Assembly: GCF_003991975.1 (NCBI RefSeq)
Contig: NZ_CP029822.1
Coordinates: 1,736,001 to 1,800,000, forward strand
DNA length: 64,000 bases
Origin: Entomomonas moraniae
GTDB taxonomy: Bacteria > Pseudomonadota > Gammaproteobacteria > Pseudomonadales > Pseudomonadaceae
Direction: 5' to 3'
How positions within the stretch are numbered: position 1 is the first letter of the stretch; every line of letters begins with the position of its first letter. This document shows, one piece after another, positions 28,509 through 37,258 of this stretch. Below the pieces are notes generated by a model. It was not told the DNA's origin. It saw only the letters and a program-made list of their open reading frames with translations, and did no database searches. The position numbers and the translations under genes were made by a program.

Positions 28509-29840
28509 TCATACAGGACTTGAACGCCCAGTCATTTCTTTGGCCATTTCAGTAGCATAGTTATCGGTCATCCCCGAAATAAAATCAATCATCCTCATTA
28601 CTGATTGATACAATGACCAATCCTCTCTTGGTACATCATGCCCTAACAGATCAAAAATACGCTTATTTTTGAAGGATAAAGTTCCTTTACTATGGAGTTC
28701 AATAGCAGCCCCACAAAAATTATTCAATAAAACCTCAAGCGTTGTATAGGCACCAATTTCATGCAATGTTTTTTGTTTATCTTGGAAAATTTTTTCACGA
28801 GCTATTTTTTTAGCTTTCAAAATACATTCTTTACTTGCACTGTCCATATACTCTGCTAAATCACCTACCAGCTTACCCTCCAACAGCATAGCCTGTTGGC
28901 TAACAAAAGCGTCAGCAGCGGCATTCGTCAAATGGTGTATCGCTTTTCCACGTAAAATAGCAAGCTTACGGCGAGGGCTACTAATAGCATCTAGTTGCTC
29001 CATTAGTTTTGGTGTTTTTACTCCCACTAAATCAAGCAATAATGACTCAACTTCTTTATAAGACAATAAATCCATTTCTATGCCGTCTTCTAGATCAATT
29101 AAACCATAACAAATATCATCTGCCACCTCCAACAAATAAACGAGGGGGTGACGTTGCCAACGCTCTACATCCACTTGAGGTAATCCTAACTTGGTGACAA
29201 TCTGCTCTAACAGTGGTAACTCGCTTTGGTAACAACCAAACTTACACTTTTTATAACCTTCTGCCTGTGCATAGCGTGATGTCCAAGGGTATTTGAGATA
29301 GCTACCTAAGGTGGCATAAGTTAAACGCATGCCCCCTTCATATTGGTGATATTCCAATTGCGTTAAAATACGTAAACCTTGGGCATTTCCTTCAAAATTT
29401 AAAAAGTCTGCCAACTCCTTATCGGCCATTTCATCAAACCATCCTTTACCTGCTGCCTGAAGAAACCAGTAACGAAATGCATCCTCCCCTGAGTGTCCAA
29501 AGGGAGGATTACCTATATCATGAGCAAGACAGGCTGACTGAACGATCACCCCTAAATCAACAGGCAAACACCAATGAGGCAACTCATCGCGTAATAACTC
29601 TCCTACCAAGATTCCCAGAGAGCGGCCCACTGAGGCCACTTCCAAACTGTGGGTAAGACGAGTATGAATAAGATCATTACTCGAAACAGGATGTACTTGC
29701 GTTTTTCGTCCCAAACGACGAAATGCACCTGAGAAAATAACCCGATCATAATCCTTATGAAACGGACTGCGACCTAACTCATCAGGACCTAACACAGTCT
29801 TACCCAAACGCTCAGGAGATAATAATAGTTGCCAGTTCAA
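28509..29840 (-). CDS. dgt: Deoxyguanosinetriphosphate triphosphohydrolase-like protein (dGTPase)
   Basis: This HD-domain enzyme splits dGTP or other dNTPs into the nucleoside and triphosphate, lowering dNTP pools. In its 443 residues, [21 protein letters not shown] and [16 protein letters not shown] carry the first metal-binding His. [19 protein letters not shown] carries the HD pair, and [18 protein letters not shown] the later Asp. The layout matches the proteobacterial type 2 dGTPase-like group. It is followed 158 bp later by the acidic gene at 28350 on the same strand. Confidence 0.92.
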   Translation of the reverse strand: MNWQLLLSPERLGKTVLGPDELGRSPFHKDYDRVIFSGAFRRLGRKTQVHPVSSNDLIHTRLTHSLEVASVGRSLGILVGELLRDELPHWCLPVDLGVIVQSACLAHDIGNPPFGHSGEDAFRYWFLQAAGKGWFDEMADKELADFLNFEGNAQGLRILTQLEYHQYEGGMRLTYATLGSYLKYPWTSRYAQAEGYKKCKFGCYQSELPLLEQIVTKLGLPQVDVERWQRHPLVYLLEVADDICYGLIDLEDGIEMDLLSYKEVESLLLDLVGVKTPKLMEQLDAISSPRRKLAILRGKAIHHLTNAAADAFVSQQAMLLEGKLVGDLAEYMDSASKECILKAKKIAREKIFQDKQKTLHEIGAYTTLEVLLNNFCGAAIELHSKGTLSFKNKRIFDLLGHDVPREDWSLYQSVMRMIDFISGMTDNYATEMAKEMTGRSSPV

Positions 29841-29941
29841 AATTAACCTTCGATTGTATCCAATTTTTAAAACGAATCATATTGCTCCTATTATCACCTA
29901 AAATATCACTAATGACTAATCCTCCTCATATCAAAAAAAAA

Positions 29942-30370
29942 TTATGATGGTTCTTGATAGCAGGCAATACTCGTAACAGCCTTAATATATTGCTTAATAC
30001 TTAAAATAACCTCAACAATCTGTTCCAATGGCTGTACCAGTTTATTATTAACACCATATGACATAATAATTTCAGTTGCTTTTTTTCTGGCAGCAACAAT
30101 TAAATTAGCACATAATCGCTGTTGCTTTTTAAGATAGAGATCTATAAACAATGTTAAACAATCCATATTTGCCTGTAATTGCCAAGTTACGCTACATAAC
30201 ACATGGCTTTTAATTAAATTACATTGAATACTCTCCACTAACAAGTCACAAATGGCCTCTGTTCTGTCATTAATTGCTGTAATAGCATCTATCATAGCTT
30301 CTCGATCTACGCGCTTATCAATAACTAATGCTTCCTCAGGACTAGCCAATACCGTTACTCTTTGCTGCAT
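29942..30370 (-). CDS. Small protein of unknown function, probably helical
   Basis: This 142-residue protein lacks a signal peptide. Its sequence (DREAMIDAITAINDRTEAIC, LFIDLYLKKQQRLCANLIVA, PLEQIVEVILSIKQYIKAV) suggests a bundle of amphipathic helices with five or so Cys. I do not recognise a family. An AGGAGG-like ribosome site precedes the ATG, which supports a real gene. It lies upstream of dgt on the same strand, 101 bp away. Confidence 0.55.
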   Translation of the reverse strand: MQQRVTVLASPEEALVIDKRVDREAMIDAITAINDRTEAICDLLVESIQCNLIKSHVLCSVTWQLQANMDCLTLFIDLYLKKQQRLCANLIVAARKKATEIIMSYGVNNKLVQPLEQIVEVILSIKQYIKAVTSIACYQEPS

Positions 30371-30519
30371 ACATCCTCCTTGTCATACTGCTTTTGTTAT
30401 TATGAAAACACTTGAAACTGCTCTTAAACCCAAACACTTTAAAATAAACTAACGATCCACTAGATTGATGCGATGCTATTCAAACAGGCTGAATTCAATC
30501 GAACTTATTAAAGTAAATT

Positions 30520-30924
30520 TTAATGTGCAGTCAGATAATAACGGTATCTTTGTTGCTTAGAATGTAAATCTTGGTAATCAAATGCTGACTTTACATTGAA
30601 ATTACGCCCACAATAATTGTATTTTAACGATTTTAGTTCATCACTAAACTGACTCAAAACTCTCCCTGTTTTTACTTGATGAGATTGTTGATAATTTAAT
30701 AAAGCTAATGCATTAATAGGTTTTACTACAAAGTAGAAAGTGATTTGTTTTTGTTTTTTTTCAACATAAGTCGAATAGATAAAATACATTGATAGTACTA
30801 ATTTACTTGTAATAAGTGACTTATAAATATCATTACAATTTACTTTTTGATTCAATCCTTTTGAAAGAAAGTGATCTAATTTTTTAATAGTCAAACACTC
30901 TTTAAAATAAAATAAATTACTCAT
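30520..30924 (-). CDS. Small protein of unknown function
   Basis: The frame encodes 134 residues, Lys/Tyr/Asn-rich and basic, without signal peptide or clear membrane helix (the stretch LITSKLVLSMYFIYSTYVE is mildly hydrophobic). An AAGAGAAG ribosome-like sequence precedes the ATG. No family is recognised, and neither neighbour gives a functional hint. Lower codon constraint than the housekeeping genes cannot be judged by eye, so its reality as a gene is moderately certain. Confidence 0.45.
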   Translation of the reverse strand: MSNLFYFKECLTIKKLDHFLSKGLNQKVNCNDIYKSLITSKLVLSMYFIYSTYVEKKQKQITFYFVVKPINALALLNYQQSHQVKTGRVLSQFSDELKSLKYNYCGRNFNVKSAFDYQDLHSKQQRYRYYLTAH

Positions 30925-31733
30925 ATGCTTCTCTTAATTTGCTGTTGGTGTAACAAGACTAATTCTAGGAGTCACCGCAAAATAATTTAATCGTGCCTAT
31001 GTGGCATTTAATGGAAATTTAAAAAAGCGTTAAATAGACTATTTTTTTGTTTAAATAGTAGAAGAAGATTTGCAGAATATGAGATATCTATTTGTTTTTT
31101 ATAAGACATTAAAGATAATAATCAATACTAACGAAAGATTTTATAAAATACTTCGCTTATAAAGTAACCATTAATCAATAAAAACGAATATCAACACATA
31201 AAAAAATTATAATATACGCGTATTACATTATACTTTTCGCTAATATAGAAAATTAATCATGAAGCCATTCATCCAAAAACTAGACTAATGTCTATAAAAA
31301 CTATATTCAACAGTGTACTCAAGAAAACTTATAACTGTTTCCCCTCTGTTATGCACTATTTAGAGCATATTTTAAAATATAATTTTGGCATCCGCTTTCA
31401 GTGAAAATTAAGTTTATGCTAATGATGATGAAACTAAATATAAGTTTTAATCTGGAAAATAAAAATAAAAATAAAAATAGAAAAGATTTAGTTGTTAGCA
31501 ACACTTGCTCTTTGCATCAAATTATAAATAAGATACAAATATAATAAACAATTCAAATTTTTTTATACTTTTGAATAGTAGGAAGGAGTTAAAACAATAT
31601 GAATACTGCTGTATGTTCAATATACTAATATGTTAGTAAATGGATACTTCACTTACTAAAAAAACTATCCGCCTTTATTACAAGGCGATAAGTCATCTTT
31701 AGTAATACCAATATTTTGCTGACTCATTTAATA
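30925..31733. other. Gene-free AT-rich stretch of about 0.8 kb
   Basis: This is the longest stretch without a recognisable gene. It holds A/T runs, a short AAATAA-type repeat at about 31456-31483, and a 9-codon frame (31600-31629) behind a good AAGGAGTT ribosome site. It also holds the terminator of the yqjD-like operon at 31658-31687. I see no tRNA, rRNA or phage sequence. It could hold small RNAs or promoters that I cannot resolve. Confidence 0.5.
31658..31687 (-). terminator. Intrinsic terminator of the yqjD-yqjE operon
   Basis: On the minus strand CGCCTT and AAGGCG pair around a 6-nt loop (31670-31687) and are followed, after GATAG, by seven T. Confidence 0.7.
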
Positions 31734-32027
31734 TTACATAAATCTACGTAATAAGCCTGGATAATTAATGATTAAATAACGCGCTGTTTTACCTAACAAG
31801 CCAGCGTGCCGCCTACCCAGAACAGCTAAAAATAAAGCCATACCTGTCAGTATTACAGTTTTTCTTGTTTGAGGCGTTTTCTGATCGGGGGGATTAAATA
31901 AATTACTTAAACGCCCACCTATTTTAATAATAGGTTGAATTTCTTGTTTCAACACTCTACGCTGCAAAACCATCTCTTGCTGAATCAATGCCTTACGAAC
32001 AGAAATAGCTATCTTTTTATTACTCAT
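31734..32027 (-). CDS. YqjK-like protein, third gene of the yqjD operon
   Basis: This 97-residue basic protein has one hydrophobic helix (TVILTGMALFLAVLGR) and a basic C-terminus (LLRRFM). Position after yqjD- and yqjE-like genes and the general build match E. coli YqjK, though I see little direct identity. The frame can start at TTG 32036, but ATG at 32027 follows AAGG at a normal distance. It overlaps the yqjE stop by 8 bp, suggesting coupling. Confidence 0.6.
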   Translation of the reverse strand: MSNKKIAISVRKALIQQEMVLQRRVLKQEIQPIIKIGGRLSNLFNPPDQKTPQTRKTVILTGMALFLAVLGRRHAGLLGKTARYLIINYPGLLRRFM

Positions 32028-32397
32028 AAAAAACAACCTTATCTTTTATAAGCTCTTCTCTTGTAGCGGAAAATAGTTTAGTTTTTTTCCTTAAATACAG
32101 AAGGCTAAAGCCTGCGGCAATCATCAATAAAAAACAGACCGATGACAAACAACCAAGGGTAAATATACGATGTGTTTCCCAAAAATAAACAATAATGCCT
32201 ATTGAGAAAAACACTAAAAATAACATGCCAAAAACCACTAAAATAGCCATACGAATAAAACATTGCCAATAAAATCTTTTTGCTTCTTCAAACTCTATAG
32301 ACAACAAATCCATATGGCTATTTAGTAAATTAATAGCCGCTTGGCTTAACCCTTTTGAGGCGTTTACCGACTCACTAGAAGCTTCTTTAGCATCCAT
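32020..32397 (-). CDS. yqjE: YqjE-like inner-membrane protein (phage-holin-3-6 superfamily)
   Basis: The 125-residue protein has an amphipathic N-terminal helix, two membrane helices (about 50-72 and 81-103) and a charged tail (LRKKTKLFSATREELIKDK). This is the layout of the Phage_holin_3_6/YqjE family. The name reflects a fold, since the E. coli relative is a stationary-phase membrane protein paired with YqjD. It lies 17 bp downstream of the yqjD-like gene. Confidence 0.78.
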   Translation of the reverse strand: MDAKEASSESVNASKGLSQAAINLLNSHMDLLSIEFEEAKRFYWQCFIRMAILVVFGMLFLVFFSIGIIVYFWETHRIFTLGCLSSVCFLLMIAAGFSLLYLRKKTKLFSATREELIKDKVVFYE

Positions 32398-32414
32398 AAC
32401 GGCCCCAAAATTTA

Positions 32415-32756
32415 TTAACGTCTACGTAATAACTGAGCTACAACAACAGCTGCTGCTGCTGCAATTCCAACAGAAGCCCACGGATGTGATTTAACATAGT
32501 CATCGGTTGCCTTAATCGCCTCTTTACCTTTTTTGCAAATAGGCTGTACATGATCATCCAAAGTTCCACGAATATCATGAATTTTTGTAGCTAAACGCTC
32601 ACGAAGTTCTTGCGTCTTTTCGTCAGCCTCATGGGTGGTTTCTTTTAACAAACGCTCTGCACCATCGATGATTTCATTAAACTGTGAAACTAAATCATCT
32701 TTAGCTTTTTTAGCGACTGATTTAATATCTTTTTCTTGTTCATCTGTTGTTTTCAT
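32415..32756 (-). CDS. yqjD: YqjD/ElaB-like ribosome-associated membrane protein (DUF883)
   Basis: E. coli YqjD binds ribosomes at the inner membrane in stationary phase. The 113-residue protein starts at ATG 32756 behind AGGAG, has a long charged coiled-coil region (about 5-80), and ends in YVKSHPWASVGIAAAAAVVV plus a basic QLLRRR tail, the DUF883 membrane anchor. An in-frame extension to 32786 lacks family support. It heads yqjD-yqjE-yqjK-like. Confidence 0.85.
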   Translation of the reverse strand: MKTTDEQEKDIKSVAKKAKDDLVSQFNEIIDGAERLLKETTHEADEKTQELRERLATKIHDIRGTLDDHVQPICKKGKEAIKATDDYVKSHPWASVGIAAAAAVVVAQLLRRR

Positions 32757-33023
32757 AGTAATTCTCCTGACTAAATAAATTAACAACTAACTCAATAAAA
32801 CCTTACTTATTGCTCTATCTTAGCTTATTAACCATTTACTTTTATATGATACATTAGGACACTATATTTATTTAATAATGAATTAAGAAATAGCTTCTTT
32901 CCAATTTCACTTCCTAAAGTCTAACAGATATTAATTATTTTTTTACTATCAACTTGTGACTAAAAATGTTATGCTACACGCCTGTATTTATACACAATCC
33001 TATTATTTTTTAACTAAAAATAG

Positions 33024-33052
33024 TTGCAAACCGAGCGTTTTCTTGGTATAAA
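33024..33052 (+). promoter_or_regulatory. Sigma-70 promoter of rpmB-rpmG
   Basis: TTGCAA (33024-33029) and TATAAA (33047-33052) are exactly 17 bp apart, about 120 bp before rpmB. The GC-containing bases after the -10 element (GCGCACC) resemble a stringent-response discriminator. Confidence 0.75.
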
Positions 33053-33137
33053 GCGCACCTATTTTTATAAAGGTTCTTCTTTAAAAGAACTTTTGCAGTT
33101 AATTTATAATTACTTTATGTTGAGTTTATAGCCAACC

Positions 33138-33155
33138 CATGCCGGGTTTGGCATG
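33138..33155 (+). promoter_or_regulatory. Leader hairpin ahead of rpmB
   Basis: CATGCC and GGCATG pair around GGGTTT about 18 bases before the rpmB ATG. A second possible hairpin (GGTTCTT/AAGAAC) lies near 33072-33090. A role in translational control is possible but unproven. Confidence 0.4.
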
Positions 33156-33173
33156 AGGTTTAGAGGGCTGAAA

Positions 33174-33410
33174 ATGTCAAGAGTTTGTCAAGTAACTGGT
33201 AAAGGGCCAGCAGTAGGAAACAACGTTTCCCACGCACAAAATAAAACGCGTCGTCGTTTTTTACCTAATCTTCAACATCACCGTTTTTGGGTTGAATCAG
33301 AAAATCGCTTTGTTCGTTTACGTGTTTCAGCTAAAGGCATGCGTATGATCGATAAATTAGGTATCGATGCAGTATTAGCAGATATTCGTGCTCGTGGCGG
33401 CAAAGTTTAA
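33174..33410 (+). CDS. rpmB: 50S ribosomal protein L28
   Basis: The 78-residue protein starts [20 protein letters not shown] and contains [17 protein letters not shown] and [15 protein letters not shown], diagnostic of L28. The frame extends upstream to 33153, but the ATG at 33174 follows GAGGG and matches all L28 proteins. rpmG follows 11 bp later in the usual rpmB-rpmG operon. Confidence 0.98.
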   Translation: MSRVCQVTGKGPAVGNNVSHAQNKTRRRFLPNLQHHRFWVESENRFVRLRVSAKGMRMIDKLGIDAVLADIRARGGKV

Positions 33411-33421
33411 GGAGTCTTAAA

Positions 33422-33577
33422 ATGCGTGAATTAATTCGTTTAGTATCTAGTGCTGGAACAGGTCATTTTTATACAACTGACAAAAACAAACGTACTACAC
33501 CTGATAAAATTGAAATCAAAAAGTACGATCCTGTTGTACGTAAGCACGTAGTTTACAAAGAAGCTAAAATTAAATAA
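33422..33577 (+). CDS. rpmG: 50S ribosomal protein L33
   Basis: A 51-residue protein, [20 protein letters not shown] followed by [17 protein letters not shown] and [11 protein letters not shown], is a standard L33. It lacks the zinc-binding cysteine pairs of the C+ form, so it is the zinc-independent type. It begins 11 bp after rpmB behind AAGGAG and ends before a terminator. Confidence 0.98.
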   Translation: MRELIRLVSSAGTGHFYTTDKNKRTTPDKIEIKKYDPVVRKHVVYKEAKIK

Positions 33578-33590
33578 TTTTAGTTTCTTT

Positions 33591-33619
33591 AAAAAAGCCC
33601 ACTTTATGTGGGTTTTTTT
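33591..33619 (+). terminator. Intrinsic terminator of rpmB-rpmG
   Basis: The stem CCCAC/GTGGG with flanking AAAAAG and TTTTTTT lies 15-40 bp past the rpmG stop. Confidence 0.85.
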
Positions 33620-33717
33620 ATGACTAATCGTATGTAGTTTCATAGATAAAAACAAATAATAACAATTTAATTATTCATCACCATCGCCTGCGCTATAAAA
33701 TAACCATAAATAGCTAA

Positions 33718-34527
<810 letters not shown>

Positions 34528-34697
34528 TATACAGCATTGTCTACTTTATAAAATAAGTAGACAACTCTATAATACTAATGATGTAAATAAACTGTTGACT
34601 GTGCCGTTATTAATCCATTACTCAAACCCTAATGAATTTTTCTTAAGTTAACACCACGCATTAAAAATATTACTCACATTAAAAATAAGTGTTTCCT

Positions 34698-36143
34698 ATG
34701 ACAAACCTATTTCGTACAGTTGTTCTTGCAGCTTCATTAGTCGTTTCTTTTTCCGCTATTGCAGCACCAAACAATAATGATAACCTTGCACAAGCTATCA
34801 AAAAATCTCTCGAAGCTAATAAAATAGCCCCAGATACCTTATCACTGGCTATTATCCCTTTAACAGGAAATGGTAAGGCAACTTATATTAATGCTGATAC
34901 CCCCATGAATCCAGCGTCTACCATGAAGCTATTAACCACCTACTCTGCCCTCGAACTATTAGGTCCAGGTTTTCGATGGAAGACAGCCTTTTATACCGAT
35001 GGCGAAGTTAAAAATGGTATTGTTCATGGCAATCTTTATCTAAAAGGTAATGGCGATCCCAAGCTTAATATGGAGCGTCTCTGGCTATTACTAAGAGACT
35101 TAAGAAATAATGGTATTACTGCGATTCAAGGTAACTTAATACTTGATCGCAGTTACTTCAATATGCCTGAAGAAAAAGTATTTTTAGATGACAGCAATGA
35201 AAGTTATCGCCCCTACCTCGTATCGCCTGATTCTCTTCTCATTAACTTTAAAGTAATTCGCATCATTAGTCATACAGACAATAAACAGGCAAAAATCGTT
35301 TCAGACCCTCTATTAAAGGATCTACAAATAGTCAATGAATTACAAGTCGTAGCACCAAGAAAGAAAAACCATTGCCCGGTTATGCCTGACATCGAATACA
35401 TCCCTGTAACACAGCAGAATGGCACGATTAAACTCACTGTATCAGGAAATATTGTTGAAGAATGTAGCGTTCAGAAATATATCTCACTGTTTGACCATGA
35501 CCGCTATGCGGCAAATATCATCCGCTCTTTCTGGAAAGAACTAGGAGGCCAAATATCTGGACAAAGCAGAATAGGCGTCATGCCAAAAGACGCTAAGCTA
35601 TTGGCCGTTACATGGTCACCTGACCTCGTTGAGGTTATACGTGATATCAATAAATTCAGTAATAACACCATGGCCAAACAACTCTTTTTAACCATTGGTG
35701 CTAGGAATCGGAAATCAGGCGATAAAGACGATGCAGAAGCTGCTTACCGTACTATTTATAATTGGCTACTAACCAAAGGCGTCAGCCCTGAACAACTCAA
35801 AATGGAAAATGGTTCAGGTCTATCACGAGAAGAACGTATTACAGCTAAAGAAATGGTAGGTTTATTACAAATGGCGTGGAAAGGCAACTATTCTGCTGAA
35901 TTTATTGCATCTATGCCTATTATTGGCGTTGATGGAACCATGAGTAAACGCTTAAGAAAAACCGAAGCTCGTGGACGTGGTCATATTAAAACAGGTACGC
36001 TCAATAACGTACGCGCCATTGCAGGGTTTATTAAAGACAAGAATAATAACGTATGGGCTATTGCCGCCATTTTAAATGACAGCAAGCCTTGGGGATCAAG
36101 TGATGTTTTAGATGATATCCTACTAGATACCTATAACCAATAA
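34698..36143 (+). CDS. dacB: D-alanyl-D-alanine carboxypeptidase/endopeptidase PBP4 (DacB)
   Basis: This periplasmic peptidase (481 residues) trims peptidoglycan cross-links. A signal peptide (MTNLFRTVVLAASLVVSFSA) precedes the class C PBP motifs: SxxK in PASTMKLLTTY near residue 70, SxN in FSNNTMAKQLF, and KTG in HIKTGTLNNVRAIAGF. A large insert between SxxK and SxN is typical of PBP4. A GTG at 34689 is an alternative start with poorer family support. It ends before a terminator shared with corA. Confidence 0.93.
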   Translation: MTNLFRTVVLAASLVVSFSAIAAPNNNDNLAQAIKKSLEANKIAPDTLSLAIIPLTGNGKATYINADTPMNPASTMKLLTTYSALELLGPGFRWKTAFYTDGEVKNGIVHGNLYLKGNGDPKLNMERLWLLLRDLRNNGITAIQGNLILDRSYFNMPEEKVFLDDSNESYRPYLVSPDSLLINFKVIRIISHTDNKQAKIVSDPLLKDLQIVNELQVVAPRKKNHCPVMPDIEYIPVTQQNGTIKLTVSGNIVEECSVQKYISLFDHDRYAANIIRSFWKELGGQISGQSRIGVMPKDAKLLAVTWSPDLVEVIRDINKFSNNTMAKQLFLTIGARNRKSGDKDDAEAAYRTIYNWLLTKGVSPEQLKMENGSGLSREERITAKEMVGLLQMAWKGNYSAEFIASMPIIGVDGTMSKRLRKTEARGRGHIKTGTLNNVRAIAGFIKDKNNNVWAIAAILNDSKPWGSSDVLDDILLDTYNQ

Positions 36144-36149
36144 CTTCCT

Positions 36150-36187
36150 AAAAAAGGGCAACCTAATTTATTTAGACTGTCCTTTTT
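36150..36187. terminator. Bidirectional terminator between dacB and corA
   Basis: AAAAAGGGCA and TGTCCTTTTT (one GU pair) form a stem that lies between the convergent dacB and corA stops and overlaps the corA stop. Confidence 0.65.
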
Positions 36188-37148
36188 ATAACCATTTTTT
36201 AATCTTAAACCAAACATAACAAATCAACGCAGACAATATCATCAGTATCAAACTTAATGGATAACCAAAGCGTAAATCCAACTCTGGCATATCATGGAAG
36301 TTCATGCCATAAATAGTACCAACCAGCGTGGGGGGTAAAAATAAAACGGCTGCAATAGAAAACACTTTGATAATGCTATTTTGCTCAATATTAATTAGCC
36401 CTAATGTCGCATCTAATAAAAAAGTGATCTCGCTGGACATTCTCGTATGGTACTCCGTAAGAGAACCGATATCTAACTCAATTGAACGTAATAAATCCTT
36501 AGCCTCTTTCGTTAACCAACTCACCGACTGCTTACAATAAATTAACATACGGCGAATACTGAGCATACTGTCACTTAGCTTTGCCAATAATGAATTGTAT
36601 TTACCTAATTTCTTAACCGTGAGCTGTAAGTCTTTAGTATCTAATTTATCATTATCAAAAATATTTCTAGATAAATCATTTAGATTACTCTGTAACTTCT
36701 CTAAAATGTCTGCAATGCGATCAACCACAGCATCCATTAATGACATCATCAAAATATCGGGGCTTTTAAATAACTGTGTTTGGCGGGCACATTTGTTTTC
36801 AAATGTTTTAAAAGAAACTAACTCACCATAGTGCGCACATACCAATCGTTTTTGATCTAAAATAAATGAAATTTCTGTTAAGACAGGGTTCATATTTTGA
36901 CTCCCTGTTACCACAGATACGATCATACAAAAACCATCTTTGGTTACAAAGAAACGTGACGAATCCTCAATCTCTGACATTTCTTCAGGTGATGGCACTT
37001 CTATATCTAGGTTATCCTCAATAAAGTGCTCTTCATCTTGGGTTGGATGAAGTAAATCAATCCATATAGTATCCTTAGGAATACCTGCCACCTCATCAGA
37101 GGTTACCGTCTTCAACATACCATTTTGAAGATAATGATAAGTAATCAT
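36186..37148 (-). CDS. corA: Magnesium/cobalt transporter CorA
   Basis: The 320-residue protein has a large cytoplasmic N-terminal domain and two C-terminal membrane helices joined by the ion-selecting motif YGMNFHDMPEL. The segment FGYPLSLILM follows, as in E. coli CorA. It forms pentameric channels for Mg2+, Co2+ and Ni2+. The C-terminus ends in a basic KIKKWL tail. It is convergent with dacB and divergent from the P-type ATPase gene, with 110 bp between their starts. Confidence 0.94.
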   Translation of the reverse strand: MITYHYLQNGMLKTVTSDEVAGIPKDTIWIDLLHPTQDEEHFIEDNLDIEVPSPEEMSEIEDSSRFFVTKDGFCMIVSVVTGSQNMNPVLTEISFILDQKRLVCAHYGELVSFKTFENKCARQTQLFKSPDILMMSLMDAVVDRIADILEKLQSNLNDLSRNIFDNDKLDTKDLQLTVKKLGKYNSLLAKLSDSMLSIRRMLIYCKQSVSWLTKEAKDLLRSIELDIGSLTEYHTRMSSEITFLLDATLGLINIEQNSIIKVFSIAAVLFLPPTLVGTIYGMNFHDMPELDLRFGYPLSLILMILSALICYVWFKIKKWL

Positions 37149-37258
37149 AATTCCATCTTTCTCATTAACATAACATTATAAAAACTTGACCCTATAGTTA
37201 CTATAAGCTTTCTAATAAGCATTAATAAATGAACGGTCTATTCTATTGAGGAAAGCTC

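Noticed and set aside
31456-31483. A short A-rich AAATAA-type repeat, considered as a CRISPR or origin element.
   Set aside because: The units are too short and uniform in base content, lack spacers, and no DnaA boxes or cas genes are present.
31600-31629. A 9-codon frame behind a strong ribosome site, considered as a leader peptide.
   Set aside because: No downstream gene on that strand is within reach, so there is nothing for it to regulate; it is mentioned only as part of the gene-free stretch.
32020-32397. The holin-like domain might indicate a prophage.
   Set aside because: The gene lies in a yqjD-yqjE-type operon with no lysin, tail or integrase genes nearby. The 'holin' label is only a fold name.
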